From Diphasiastrum complanatum (taxonomy: Eukaryota; Streptophyta; Lycopodiopsida; Lycopodiales; Lycopodiaceae): 64,000 nt of DNA. Shown one piece after another: positions 27,061 through 37,677 of the stretch (positions within the stretch are counted from its first letter, which is position 1; every line of letters begins with the position of its first letter). Location of the stretch: contig CM055106.1 of the NCBI GenBank assembly GCA_029204225.1, forward strand, positions 41,186,368-41,250,367, given 5' to 3'. Made by a program: the position numbers and the translations under genes. The notes under the pieces are model-generated. The model did not search any database. It saw nothing but the letters and a program-made list of their open reading frames with translations, and was not told where the DNA came from.

Positions 27061-28312
27061 TGCAAGAGAATTTTTTATTCCAAAAAATCATCGATGTCAT
27101 TTACATCTTTATCTTTTATTTTCTCTTGAGTAGCCACTGTACTATCAAGTGGCACCTCTTCTACAATTTCCTTGACTACAGTTACTACATTGTAATCTTG
27201 AACCAAGACATCAACAAATTCTCCTGTGTCGCCTACTTTTCCGCTAATAGGAGACTGAGGTTCCTTGGACAAGGGAATTATTGTATCCTCGTTGTCCAAA
27301 CTCTTTCCCACCTCAGATAATTCATCTAGTAAAATAGAAAGAGATTTCATTCTCATTTTTACAAAATCAACTAAATTAGTATCTAAATCTACTACAGCAA
27401 GATGTCTGCCTTTCTGAATAGCACATGCGCTCGTAGTGCCTCTACCGCTAAATAAATCTAAAACCCAATCAGCTGGGTGAGAAAAAATATCAATTAAATG
27501 ATTAATTAATTGTTGTGGCTTTTGGTAGGGACAAGCCATGGAATCCGTCATTGGATTTTTTTTAATTTCTTTGTCACAACTGGATACTAGAACAAGTTTC
27601 CAAAACTTGTCAGTCCGGAAGTGTTATAATGCAGCATCGAGCGTTTGTCATCCAAAGAATAATAACCGATGGTTATGTATTCTATTTCATTGCAAAGTTG
27701 AGCTCCTCCCGAGTTCTTGACATTGGGCTTGTACCTGACATGGAATATTACAAGTAAAATCAATTTAAAATTTTAATTTTAAAATAAAAAATTTAAAATA
27801 AAATTATGAATCAAAATACGAAGTGATAATTCAGGAACTTAAGAACTTACCACACAACATTCTCAATTCTCGCATTACAGAAAGTTAGTAGAGCTTTTTG
27901 TACTGATGTTGACTGCCAAGAAGAATGAAAAATAACAACTCTCCAAATTGAAGAAGTTGTGACTTCAAGAAAGCCCTGCATAAAACTATGAATTTCAGTG
28001 AATTTGAAAGGAGTATCATCATTTAATGATTCCTTCATCTGAAATCCATATGGCATATCGGCGATGCAGAGTGTATAAGACCTTCTTCTTTTTTTAATTT
28101 TGAAATTTCTCTGCAATCGCCCTCCTCAACAAAGTAAAAGCATAGTTGATCATCGACACTTTGGGAACGTAGGTCTCTAATGGATCCTTCTTCGCAATGG
28201 TCTCACCCTGTGCCAATCTCTCCTTGTCCCTTTTTTCTGCTTTTGCCTTCAGAATATGTCTCTTGAATTGCTCTGAAAGGACTTTGTTTTTTTTGTCTTC
28301 GGGAGACTGAAA

Positions 28313-28486
28313 AGGAAAAAACTATGCTTAGCATGGGAGACAAAAAATATAAAATAGAATAGGAGACTTAACTTATCAAAAAATAATAATTAAATAAAGA
28401 AAAAGTTATGCTTAGCATAGGAGACATAGAATATAGAAAAGAAACAATTAATAAGCACCTATGCTAAGCATGGGTGAAATAAATAC
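28313..28486 (-). repeat. Methyltransferase intron carrying three ATGCTnAGCAT palindromes
   Basis: Perfect 11-bp cores at 28,324-28,334, 28,408-28,418 and 28,461-28,471 lie inside the intron between exons 4 and 5. A fourth intronic core is at 30,210-30,220. They share the core of the palindromes in the divergent spacer at 30.9-31.1 kb. Confidence 0.8.
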
Positions 28487-29280
28487 CATGTCTCTAAACA
28501 AAATCAAACTTGAACTCAAGGCTTCATTTTGGCTGCTCAGAGGATAAAACCTCTGGCACACATCGAAATCTTGACAATTTAACCCTGTTACAAGGGCTTC
28601 TTGAACTTTCATAAATAATTTGTGCCTGCATTTAAGAAATATAATTGTTAAAAATCCAACCAAATTATGAAAATCATTTTATTAAAAAAGGAAACATGAA
28701 AATAAATATTTAAATTATAATTATTACCTCTGAAATTCTTTTCCCATTTCTGCCAAGGAAAGTTGACCATCGGCAACTCTTAAAAGAACACTTATTATTA
28801 GCTCTGAAGAGCTAATCCCTTGCATATTCTTTCACTCTGATATTCTCATTTTAGTAGGGATTGGCTTCAAAATTTGAGTGCTCACAATTTTTTTTTTGGA
28901 CTTTGAGGCACCCTGAGCAGGTTGGCCTTTTATTTGAAAAGTTTCTCACTTATCAAAAATTTTATCAACAAGGGCCCACACCTGAAATTAAAAAAAAAAA
29001 TTAATTAATAAAGAATTTAACCAATATTAAAATTGAGCTCAAAATTTTAGTCTGATAAAAACAATTCAAAAAGATTATAACATATATTATGACCACAGCA
29101 TTCCATGACGAGCATAGCCAAACAAATTACCTGTCCACTGCAAAAATCAAGCTGAAAAAAATTATCGTATTTAGTAAGGCCCTGCGTAGGATTTTTCGAA
29201 TCAAAAGGCAGGCCTATCTCTTGAGCACATAGTGCTTTCAGCTCAAGTTGATTCACATCTCCTGCTTTGGAGACTCTCAT

Positions 29281-29715
29281 GTATTCTTTGTGAAAAAACG
29301 AATTCTTTGTATCACGGTCATTTTCATCTGGTAGTCCTGATCAATATTGTGGTCCCAAGCCAATAATTTCGCTTCTTCCACTGTCAGGCCAGCAAATGCA
29401 ATGGCACTCACAGTTCGAAAGCTTGGGATATGGGGATACTCTTGAAATAATTGTTTTCGAGCTTGTAAACTATGTATCCCCCCAAGAACAAAAAAATGAT
29501 ATTAATCTAATAAAGAAAAATCAAAATTTGCAACATCGTTGCATTCGTTGGGATCAACCAAAACAACAAAGGGAGTAACTATGGCCTGTGTATGATTTTT
29601 AAAATTTATTTTTAAATTATTTATATGTGTTTCATTAGGCTCTCTAACTTCCATTGGCATGTCTCCTGTTATTGGGTCTACAGGTGGCCTATCACACTGA
29701 TTATGTCTAAAATTA
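29281..29715 (-). other. ParB-like domain inside the methyltransferase gene
   Basis: The domain has the ParB/sulfiredoxin fold layout: an opening strand with a proline-rich DRPPVDPITG, a helix HINNL, strand IVTPFVVLVDP and the signature strand-turn-helix FFVLGGIHSLQARKQL (29,440-29,490), where ParB proteins have G-x-H-R. A helix with LTVEEAKLLAWDHN follows, matching the 'eeA..lA..hN' segment. A stop codon falls just before the GGIHS strand. Assignment rests on motif pattern, not on a profile search. Confidence 0.6.
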
Positions 29716-30608
29716 AAGTTGTTTCTTTTATTTTTTTTGTTTTATGGATATTCTCTCTTAATTAGGCCAAGTTCGGAGTTGTCTTGTAATGGGCGGATGG
29801 ATACACCAAGTAGCAACAAAGATGGTTTGGTGGCGACTTTTTTGCTTTCAGCAGAAGGGATGGACTTATGACGATGTTTAGCCATGGTCTTTGGGCGTGA
29901 CTTAGGTCTAGTGGGCGAAGTCTCAGAAATATTATGAGATCTTTTTTTTTTGGGATGAGGGACGACTACGGTTTCAGCCTCAACATTTTCAGAGGCCGGC
30001 TTTGTTACTTGAGCAGTGGTAGAAGCGGGCTTGCGAGGTCCAATAGATACACCTTTTGAACTCCGTAATGAATAGACCGGATCTTTTCCCTCAGCAATAG
30101 CAGCTAAAACCATTTTTAAGCATTGCTTCATGCTCTGGATAAAAACAAAAATCAAGTTTAAAATATAATGACTAAAAGCTTGAATCTAATTTTATATCTA
30201 ATAACAACTATGCTAAGCATGAAACAAACATGATTAAAAATATATTTTATAATTACTCACCAAAGTAACTAGAGCTTTATCAAAATAGGCTTTAATGGCC
30301 TCGTCCTGACAAAGTCAGATCTTTATCATAGTCTCGTTCAAAATGAAAAAAGAACGAGACTTATTCGTCTCCTTTACAAGTATATTCACAAAATCTTCTT
30401 CTTGATCCTCATCTGGTTGATCAGCAAGCAATCTTCCTTGAACTTTGAATTGCGAGTCTCCTCTGCCAGGCTTCTCAGCTAAATGAATAAAAAGCTCCGA
30501 AAGCTTTGTGTTGTTGACCCCTTTGGTGAAATAGTACATGAATTTTTTCTTATCTTTTAACTGAATATCTTGAGGTTTCCCCAAAAATTTAAAAGAAATC
30601 CTCGACAT

Positions 30609-31279
30609 TTCGAAAATTATCAACGACAATTGAAAATCTTTTTTAGGAAAATTTAAAACGCTATCTTAATGAAAATACTGAAAACTTTAATAAAACAAGC
30701 CATTTTTGTGAAAAAAAAAATTTTAAAAACAAAACTACAAATTCAACATATTTTCTTATTAAAACATCTCAAAAGGATCACTTTTCTGAGACAAAGCGTT
30801 GTAAAACAAACGAGTAGCGACCTGTACTAAGCATAGGTTGTGGTCGAGTCCTTACTAACAACTTATCCTTAGCATAGGACGAAGGCGTGATTCTTCAATT
30901 CTAACCTCCTTTCGACCTATGCTGAGCATAGCTTTCATCTCTGGTCCTGTTCCAACCTATGCTCAGCATAGGTTAGCAAGCAAATTGCGAAGACATCCTA
31001 TGCTCAGCATAGGTCGTTACTCGTGCGCTCTTGTCCAACCTATGCTGAGCATAGGATGTCTTCGCTATTTGCTTGCTAACCTATGCTCAGCATAGGTTGG
31101 AAGAAGACCAGAGATGCAACCTATGCTCAACATAGGTCAAACCGTAGCCGTCGAAAATTTTTATTAACCAGTTACTTTTTAGGCTTGTTGCTCATTTGCA
31201 TTTAGTTGGTTTTTCTATGTACGTCTATTGAGGTTCGCATAGGTTTTTATTTGTTCTATGACCAGCATAGGTTGCAATT
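30609..31279. promoter_or_regulatory. Divergent spacer between methyltransferase and transposase-like genes
   Basis: The ATG of the leftward gene (30,608) and of the rightward gene (31,280) are 671 bp apart, so the spacer must hold both promoters. It contains a large inverted repeat and at least eight full or half copies of the CCTATGCT-n-AGCATAGG palindrome. Half-sites flank it at 30,826-30,839, 30,868-30,880 and 31,237-31,273. Confidence 0.7.
30911..31142. repeat. ~230-bp imperfect inverted repeat with nested palindromes
   Basis: Arms 30,911-31,013 and 31,039-31,142 are separated by a 25-base loop. The inner 60 bp of each arm (30,954-31,013 against 31,039-31,098) match at 58 positions by hand alignment; the outer 40 bp match less well. 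Each arm contains three palindromes with core ATGCT-n-AGCAT: 30,917-30,931, 30,954-30,974 and 30,997-31,013 in the left arm; 31,039-31,055, 31,078-31,098 and 31,118-31,137 (one mismatch) in the right. The whole could form a cruciform or transcribed hairpin. Confidence 0.92.
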
Positions 31280-32754
31280 ATGTTTGAGGAGCAAAAGCAT
31301 TTCATAGATGTGCACGGAGAAAAATTGCCTAATTCCTTATATTTTCACTTGCCGGATAATTTTACAAAATTAGAAATATTTTTGATGTACAAAGAGTTCG
31401 CAAAAACAAAGATGTTCCCTATTTGAGTTACTCATATTTTCTTAGAATTTGGAAAAGAGATTTTGGACTGGTAAAGATTCCCAAAAAATCACGAATGACA
31501 GTATGCTCCACTTGCGAGTTGTTAAAGTCTACAAAACAACTTGCAAAGACCAATGATGAGAAAGGTAAATATTAATCAGATTTGTCATTCATTTTAATAC
31601 TTTCTGTTCTGAAAAAATTTATGTTGCGGTCTTTTTGGACACTATTATGGTATGATCTTTATTTTATTAAATAAGTGAATCGTTGTATTTTCAGTGGATG
31701 CTACAAAAGCTCTTCAACTGCACAGAGATCAACAAATAGTTGAAAGACAAAAGTTGGCCAAGCATCGAAAAAAATGTTTGGAATGTCCACAAAAATATCT
31801 GGGACTTGTTATTGATGGCATGGATAAAAAAAAAACAATGTTGTCTCATTTTGTCAGAGTGCCCAAAAATTTGAACGAGGCAGATTTTATTCAACTTCAT
31901 CTCGTTGGAGCACTTGTGTTTAATGGCACTTTGGAGTCCAAGATCTTTTTTTAACTATCCCAATGTTCGAAATGATCCAAATTTGACGATCACCATTGTA
32001 CATAAGATAATTTGCGAATTTGATGAAAATCTTCCATTTGCAGCTTGACAACACTGCTAGGAAAAATAAAAATCAAATTGTTTTGGCATACTTGTCTATG
32101 CTAGTGGACCGTGAAATTTATGTGGGCTCAAGGAAGAATAGGCAAAGTGTAAAAGCTGCAAAAATGAAATGGCGCGGTGATTTGAATGAAATCCAAATTG
32201 GAAGCCTTGTTGCACTTCTAGCTTCTGAAAACAATGAAGGACATCCATTTTGAATTGCCAAAGTACTTGGTTTTTTTCAAAATAGCAATCAAACAAAAGT
32301 ACTATGTGTCCATTGGTTGCGCACCACTTCAACGAATGCTTTTTTGGGAAGGTACGAACTCGAAATGTTGCAAGTAGATCCAAAGGGCAAGAGAAAGAGA
32401 TTGCCAAAAAATCAACCAAGAGTCGACGATTTGAATCTACAAGATGTAGATGTTTTGGCATTTAATTTTGAATTAACAATGACCAATCATCTACGAAAGT
32501 CAACAACATCTATATTGAAAGAACGACTTTGATTACTTAAAAAACCATCATCTTCCACTCGTCATCAACAGAGAAAAGCTGATTTACAAGATTTTTTGTC
32601 AACATTAGACACGGATTCTGAGGAAGACATGCCAGTTGACTCTGATGAAGAAGATGGGTCTTCCACTTTATCAGCTGAAAACGAGAGTGGTGAGAATATA
32701 TCAAGTTCTGAATTGAGAGGCATCAATGAAACTTCCTTAGAAAATGTACTTTAA
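31280..32754 (+). pseudogene. Transposase-like (DUF7869-type) gene, copy 1, internally deleted
   Basis: Exon 1 (31,280-31,564) has FHLPDNFTKLEIF, then after a frameshift DVPYLSYSYFLRIWKRDFG and the Cys pair MTVCSTCELLKS. It ends at a GT donor. Exon 2 begins at 31,695 after TTTCAG with CLECPQKYLGLVIDGMDKKKT (first conserved Asp), then YPNVRNDPNLTITIVHK and QLDNTARKNKNQ (second Asp and the ENKN-like block). The conserved GHTHDHIN segment seen in copy 2 is absent: LSMLVD runs straight into REIYVGSR, removing roughly 250 codons. After that come a GSLVALLASENNEGHPF / VLCVHWLR barrel-like domain and an acidic, Ser-rich tail ending at 32,754. Stops occur near 32,250 and 32,530. The family is transposase-like by its D...D...H pattern; its activity is not established to my knowledge. 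Confidence 0.7.
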
Positions 32755-34260
32755 AAAAAAGAATGTACAAATATAATTTAAGCTATATTGTATTTCAATG
32801 GGATTTCGAGTTTAAAAAATCATTTGTTCTCTTGAATTATTATTTCTTTTGTAATTATGATGGTTTTATGAAGTTTGCAGCAAAAAACTTGTAGTTCTTT
32901 ATTTAAAATATGCATTTTTTGGCTTTTTTTTAAAAACAAAATTTAGAGATTTCTTAAAAAAAATTCATGATTTTGGCCTAAAACTAGGACCATTAAAAAA
33001 CACCAAAAAAGATTACTCTTTTTCAGGTCAAAGTCCCAAAACAAATGTCATCGTGTTGCTCATGTATAGATTTCACAATTTTGAAACTTCTAGCTCAAAG
33101 ATTTTATTCATTCTTGAGTAGCCATTTTGCAATATATGTAAATGCAATAATTTGATTTATTTGTCTTTTAGCTTGGCCACTAATTTTTATGAAATAAGAA
33201 ACCGATCTAAGAGGCAAGTTGTAAAAGAGAGTATGAAGTCATTAATTAGTGCTTGTAGTTCTTGGTTATGGTCACCATTGATGTTGCTTGTTTTCTATCT
33301 ACCCTACAATCAATTTTGATTTTTAACCAATGAGAATACACACAATCTTTGAAAAGGAGATAAATGGAGTATATTATTCTTTCTTCACTTTGTCAATTCC
33401 CAACCACTAAGCAATTTATGGGTACAAATCACTTTTTTTCCAAGTTTGATGTGTAATCTATACAAAATTCTAGTCACTAATATATTATTGAATAATACAT
33501 ATTTTTACTCATACAAAAGTTTAATTTAGCTACTCATAGAATGCATGGACCGCATATGTGGCCTAGTTAGGCTACATATGTGTCTCGGTGAGGTGTTAGA
33601 ACTTGTTGAATGCGCCAAAAGAATGACTATGGAGCCAAACCACCCAATCAGCTGGAAACTGAGAGTCAAAACCCAATCAGTTTCACCCTTGAGCCATACT
33701 CAATACACAAGAGAAAAAAATCCTGACAATTGGAATTGAAAAACAAGTTATGGAAATGGGCGAGTTTCTACAATATATCTAGATTCCAAAAGCCTAGAAA
33801 TAGTTCATATAGGATTTCAAATCCAACCCAATTGCTTTTGATCTTCTTTACATGTACTAAAAGCATCATCAATCACCATGCACTAGCTTCATATGTTCTA
33901 TTTAGAGCATCTGGGCCCTCACAAGTTTATTAATTGCATTTTCTAGCCTAGACTAGTGAGGTGTAACTAATAAACTCATACACTAGAGTACCAAATATCC
34001 ACATCAAGAATTATTTTGAATTTCTTATTTTGGCCATGAACATAAAAATGTTCCCCCCTTGAACTACTTATGTCCTCAAAAGTGAAAATTAGAGAAGTTC
34101 TTTATGTTTTCAACTCTTTCCCAAAAATCATCATTCTCAGTGCGTCCCTTTTAACGGCTTAGAAATAAAATATGGTTTTGAGTACTCTTTGCGAAAGTTT
34201 AAGATGCAAAAGATTCATATTGATAGTTAGGGATAGTCACAGGAACTTGAGCTTAATCTA
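32755..34260. other. No supported gene
   Basis: AT-rich flank downstream of the transposase-like gene. No terminal repeat or coding motif is recognisable. Confidence 0.4.
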
Positions 34261-34269
34261 GATTTTGAG

Positions 34270-34930
34270 TCTAAATTGATAGATTACACAAAGAGAGAAT
34301 CAAAGGAACATTATATTATCGACACATCTATGAAAGATAACATTATCTCTCACATTCAGTGTGCCACAATGCCTCGTGAAGCTTGGAAGATATCAAGGTC
34401 TATGTATGAAACCATCAATATGGCTAGGATCTATTTAATATCTCCCATCTACATAATAAACCACATACAATCCGAATAGATTCCAAGATTCCAATGTTTA
34501 GCACACAATACAAAGATCAAGGATCTTCAATCCAACTTGATGTTGTTGGAGATTGTGTCAATGATGGTGACTTAGTTTCAATAGCTTTGAATAGTTTGTC
34601 AAATGCTTTTCAAGGCTATGTCATGAGTAGATGTGACTTTTAAATTCATGAAGTTTGATTCTTCATCTACACCAAAACGAGAGGTACAAATATTGTGATA
34701 AATACAAATATTTTGCTTTTGAATGTTGTAAAAAGCAGAGTGAGCAAAAGATATGTAATAAACAAACATGTCACTTTTTTTAAAATGTTGCAAATACAAT
34801 AATGAAGATGCTAAATAGTTTGAACTCTTCGTTGTTGCATTGGCAACTCAAGCCACAAGTGCTAAATGGTACATAGATTGTGGTGCCTCTAAACACATAA
34901 CACAATTTCCTATTGAATCATGGTAATTTT
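34270..34930 (+). pseudogene. Copia (family C) gag and protease scraps
   Basis: Gag core MPREAWKISRSMYETINMAR at about 34,370-34,430, then SNAFQGYV near 34,600. The protease start WYIDCGASKHITQF is at about 34,870-34,910, with the active-site DSG changed to DCG. Stops in all frames between these motifs. The same family recurs at 43.5 kb. Confidence 0.75.
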
Positions 34931-35271
34931 TTCAACTAAGGGAACACATTTGGAATATTCCCTATGATACTTCAAAAAATGACCTCTTTTTATGGGTGTC
35001 GACAAAAAAGCATTACGCATGTGTAAAGTGTTTTTCAAAATACATTAAAAAAGAGACTTTTTTGTTCTTGACAAGAATAACAATTATACCGTTTTTGGGG
35101 GTTCTCAAGACCACTTGCAAGAACATTTCCATTCAAAGAGTACCAAAAGCAGCACATTTTTAAAATGCTCATACTCTTACGATATAAATGTGACAGACAA
35201 AAAAAGTAATTACTTATATTTTGTGGCACAGGCGATATTCAAAACTCTTTGGACTCATACAGGTCCAAATG

Positions 35272-36775
35272 CTAGTCATTATCAATCCCATTACTATCAG
35301 TAGTTATAGGTGTTGATGATCCTGAAGTGAAGGAAGAAGCATCATCTTCTTCACTATGTACTAAAACATTGCCTTCCTCACGATGCAAGCCGTAATTTTC
35401 ATAGTTTCTCATACTTCCTCTTGTACGTGAGGACGGTCCCACATCATTTGTCATGGAAATTTTTTGCTTTAGGATTTCAATAGTGGACTTTCTCAAATGA
35501 CTTGTGGTGAGCATGAAGTCGTACACTAAAATATCCACCTCCTCTAAAGACAATAAAGAAGAATTTGGAATATTCTTTGTTTTTTGCTTTTTCCCTTTAC
35601 CATGCACTATACAGACCATCTCGAGGTTGTACCTCCCTTTGAATGTATCAATGTGATCTGTTTTAAACCAATGCACAGTTATGTCTTTAATCTTAGATGT
35701 GATGTCATCTCAATGAAGTGTGAGTACTTTTCCAATGCAAAAGGGGTGACCGAGATCATCATCTATTGCCAGTGTAGCTACCAAAGTACCCTCTTGAATA
35801 TCTTGCGGATCACCCTTCCACATTTGGGCTAGTCTGTCCCTCCTGCTTGTTGATCGCCTTGCTCCAAGATACATCTCTCTGATCTCTCTAACAGATTCAT
35901 GATGTTCTGTTATCTGTACCTGTTCTGCTTCGGTATTACTTTGATGACAAGCCACACGAAGTCAAATGGGAATTCTCATTTGTCGTCCTCCATAATACTT
36001 AATATCACCATTTGCTCCTCATGAAATGTATCCCACCATTTAGTATCCTGATCTCCCGCATATTTTTTTGCTTTCTTGAATAGAAGTTTATGCTCTTCTA
36101 TGCACTTTCGATAATCAGTAGGTCTTGTTTGTTTTTCAGCATCTTTAACTTCTTTGGCTAGTAACATAAGCATCTGCTTTGCGGACTTCATTTGAACAAC
36201 TGATATATGTATCAAGAATTTCAAACCATCTGCTGAAAGCCATTGTTTACATGTTGACAATTGTTTCCCATACATTAACACAACCTCTTTTTTCATATTT
36301 TTTTAATAATTAAGCAATGTTTGTAGCTAATATCATTTAACTTTTCCGAACATAATTCTCTTGAAGACTTCACAAACTCCTTGAAGTCAATGGTCTCCTT
36401 AAGATAAAATATGCTTGGCTTAGGAGTGTAGGCTTCTTGTGTGATGGATATCATTATAGGAAGTGTAAATGCATCTCGACGCGATAACTGTTTAGAGAAA
36501 GTGTTGAACATTTGATTTATATGATCGTGTGTGTGTCCAACCAATAGAAAATTAAGCTTTACTTTCCTGAAAACGCCCTTCTCCACAAGCATATTCAAAT
36601 AACCCAAGACCGTTTGATTCTTATTCTCTCTTGCTGTGTTGTCTAACTGAACATATAAAACAGCCGGAAGCAATCCTTGCCATGAAGATAAAACATGATG
36701 AATAATAGTCACGATTAAGTTGGGATCATTATGCACGTTAGGATATGTGAATTGATTAAAAAAAAAATTATGTTG
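35272..36775 (-). pseudogene. Transposase-like (DUF7869-type) gene, copy 2
   Basis: On the minus strand: YPNVHNDPNLIVTIIHH, then VQLDNTARENKNQTVLGYLN, KVKLNFLLVGHTHDHINQMF, a helical middle region with CKQWLSADGLKF, REMYLGARRSTSRRDR, GTLVATLAIDDDLGHPFCI, VHWFKTDHIDTFKGRYN and an acidic Ser/Thr-rich tail. Every block C-terminal to the DGMD region of copy 1 is matched, and this copy keeps the GHTHDHIN segment that copy 1 has lost. The N-terminal exons (Cys pair, DGMD) are missing. Frame breaks lie near 36,295 (A-run) and 35,960, with a stop near 35,690. It diverges from the methyltransferase copy at 37.0 kb. Similarity to copy 1 is moderate, so the two are old relatives. Confidence 0.72.
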
Positions 36776-36912
36776 AATTAATGTGAATAAAAAGTACTTT
36801 TATCACTTCCAAGAGTAAAAAGAAGCAAACCCCGAAAAAGAGTTGGCGAATGTGAAAAAAAAACTAAAGTTATCACATGACAATCGAAACGTAAAAATAT
36901 TGTCTGATACAC

Positions 36913-36964
36913 GAGTTGGTACACATCAACTTGATGTACTACATCAAGTTCCTTACACCAACTC
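36913..36964. repeat. Nested palindrome in the spacer of module copy 2
   Basis: The inner perfect palindrome spans 36,928-36,950, two 11-bp arms around one base, centred on CTTGATGTACTACATCAAG. It is enclosed by outer 8-bp arms GAGTTGGT (36,913) and ACCAACTC (36,957). The sequence is unrelated to the copy 1 palindrome, but the geometry is the same: 10-11-bp arms, single-base centre, AAC...GTT ends. An imperfect TATGCA-C-TGCAT palindrome follows at about 36,965-36,976. Confidence 0.85.
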
Positions 36965-37677
36965 TATGCACTGCATCGAGTAGGTGCTTCATTTCTAATT
37001 AGTAGCTGTTTTTTAATCACGTTTATATTTTGTAGTCATAAAGTGTTTATCCGAATTCAAGAGGTTATGATGAAGCGGCTGAATTGTTCAAGTTGGGCTG
37101 AAGTTCAACAAAACTACCCGACTACCAGCTCAACGAAAGTGTTGTTCGAATTTTTTTTGGCTTTTCAGAATTATAAGGTAAAAATTTAACTTTAAAATAT
37201 TGATGTTATGTTTTAAATGTTCAGTCTTAAAATGTTATTTGATTATGGAATTTATATATTTGTTGTTGTGGTTTTACAGCCAAATAAAGCTAAGGCTGGA
37301 GAGCACTTGGATTGCCCTCCAAATTTTTTATCGCATATACAGAGGGCAATCCAACAAATGAGAGATTCTCTCCCGCCATTGTCTGAGGATTATAAGACCT
37401 TCATATTGTAAAGAATTGCCAAAAATTGGCAAATCTAGGTTGACCAAAAACCATGTAGTATAATACAAATTTTGTACATAAGTGAATTCCACACATGTCA
37501 GGACAAAATGCCATGTGGCAATCCACTCTTAATGTAGGTTAGGTCAAGTCCATAGGGTTGGTCATGTCATTTTGGTAGTGATTCCTAGTTTGTAGGACCT
37601 AAATCCTAGATTTAGGTTGAAAAATTGACCAACTAACTATCTACCAAGCATGACTCTAGGAAATAGATTAGGGTTTC

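Larger units (their letters stand above)
27075..30608 (-). pseudogene. ParB-like / beta-class amino DNA methyltransferase gene, copy 1 (intron-containing, decayed)
   Basis: Six exons can be placed by GT-AG sites: 30,608-30,261; 30,135-29,131; 28,981-28,728; 28,625-28,487; 28,306-27,851; 27,734-27,075 (about 950 codons). Exon 2 holds a basic, NLS-like stretch and then a ParB/Srx-like domain: DRPPVDPITG, VREPNETHINNL, TPFVVLVDP, FFVLGGIHSLQARKQL and LTVEEAKLLAWDHNID. Exons 5-6 hold the methyltransferase: IADMPYGF (motif IV, 28,042-28,062), WRVVIFHS, EYITIGYYS, YQKPQQLINHLID, WVLDLFSGRGTT (motif I, 27,437-27,475) and AVVDLD. Motif IV before I is the beta-class order, so the family is S-adenosylmethionine-dependent N6-adenine or N4-cytosine methylases. 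Breaks: stops near 30,312, 29,744, 29,500, 28,948 and 28,850; frameshifts near 29,330, 28,110 and 27,600. Bacterial and phage ParB-methylase fusions are the nearest known design. Confidence 0.8.

Noticed and set aside
27075-30608. Alternative genetic code to explain in-frame stops in the methyltransferase gene
   Set aside because: Both TAA and TGA interrupt it, frameshifts occur as well, and the second copy and the neighbouring retroelements are equally damaged; ordinary decay suffices.
30954-31098. microRNA precursor
   Set aside because: Arms are too perfect and too long, and contain internal palindromes; a hairpin RNA is possible but a canonical miRNA foldback is not supported.
30911-31142. 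CRISPR-like array
   Set aside because: The repeats are palindromes in inverted arrangement with unequal spacers, in plant DNA without cas genes; an inverted repeat explains them better.
27075-32754. Recent bacterial contamination as the source of the methylase
   Set aside because: Consistent GT-AG introns, a diverged second copy with matching intron positions, and a Copia insertion inside that copy show it is resident in the plant genome.
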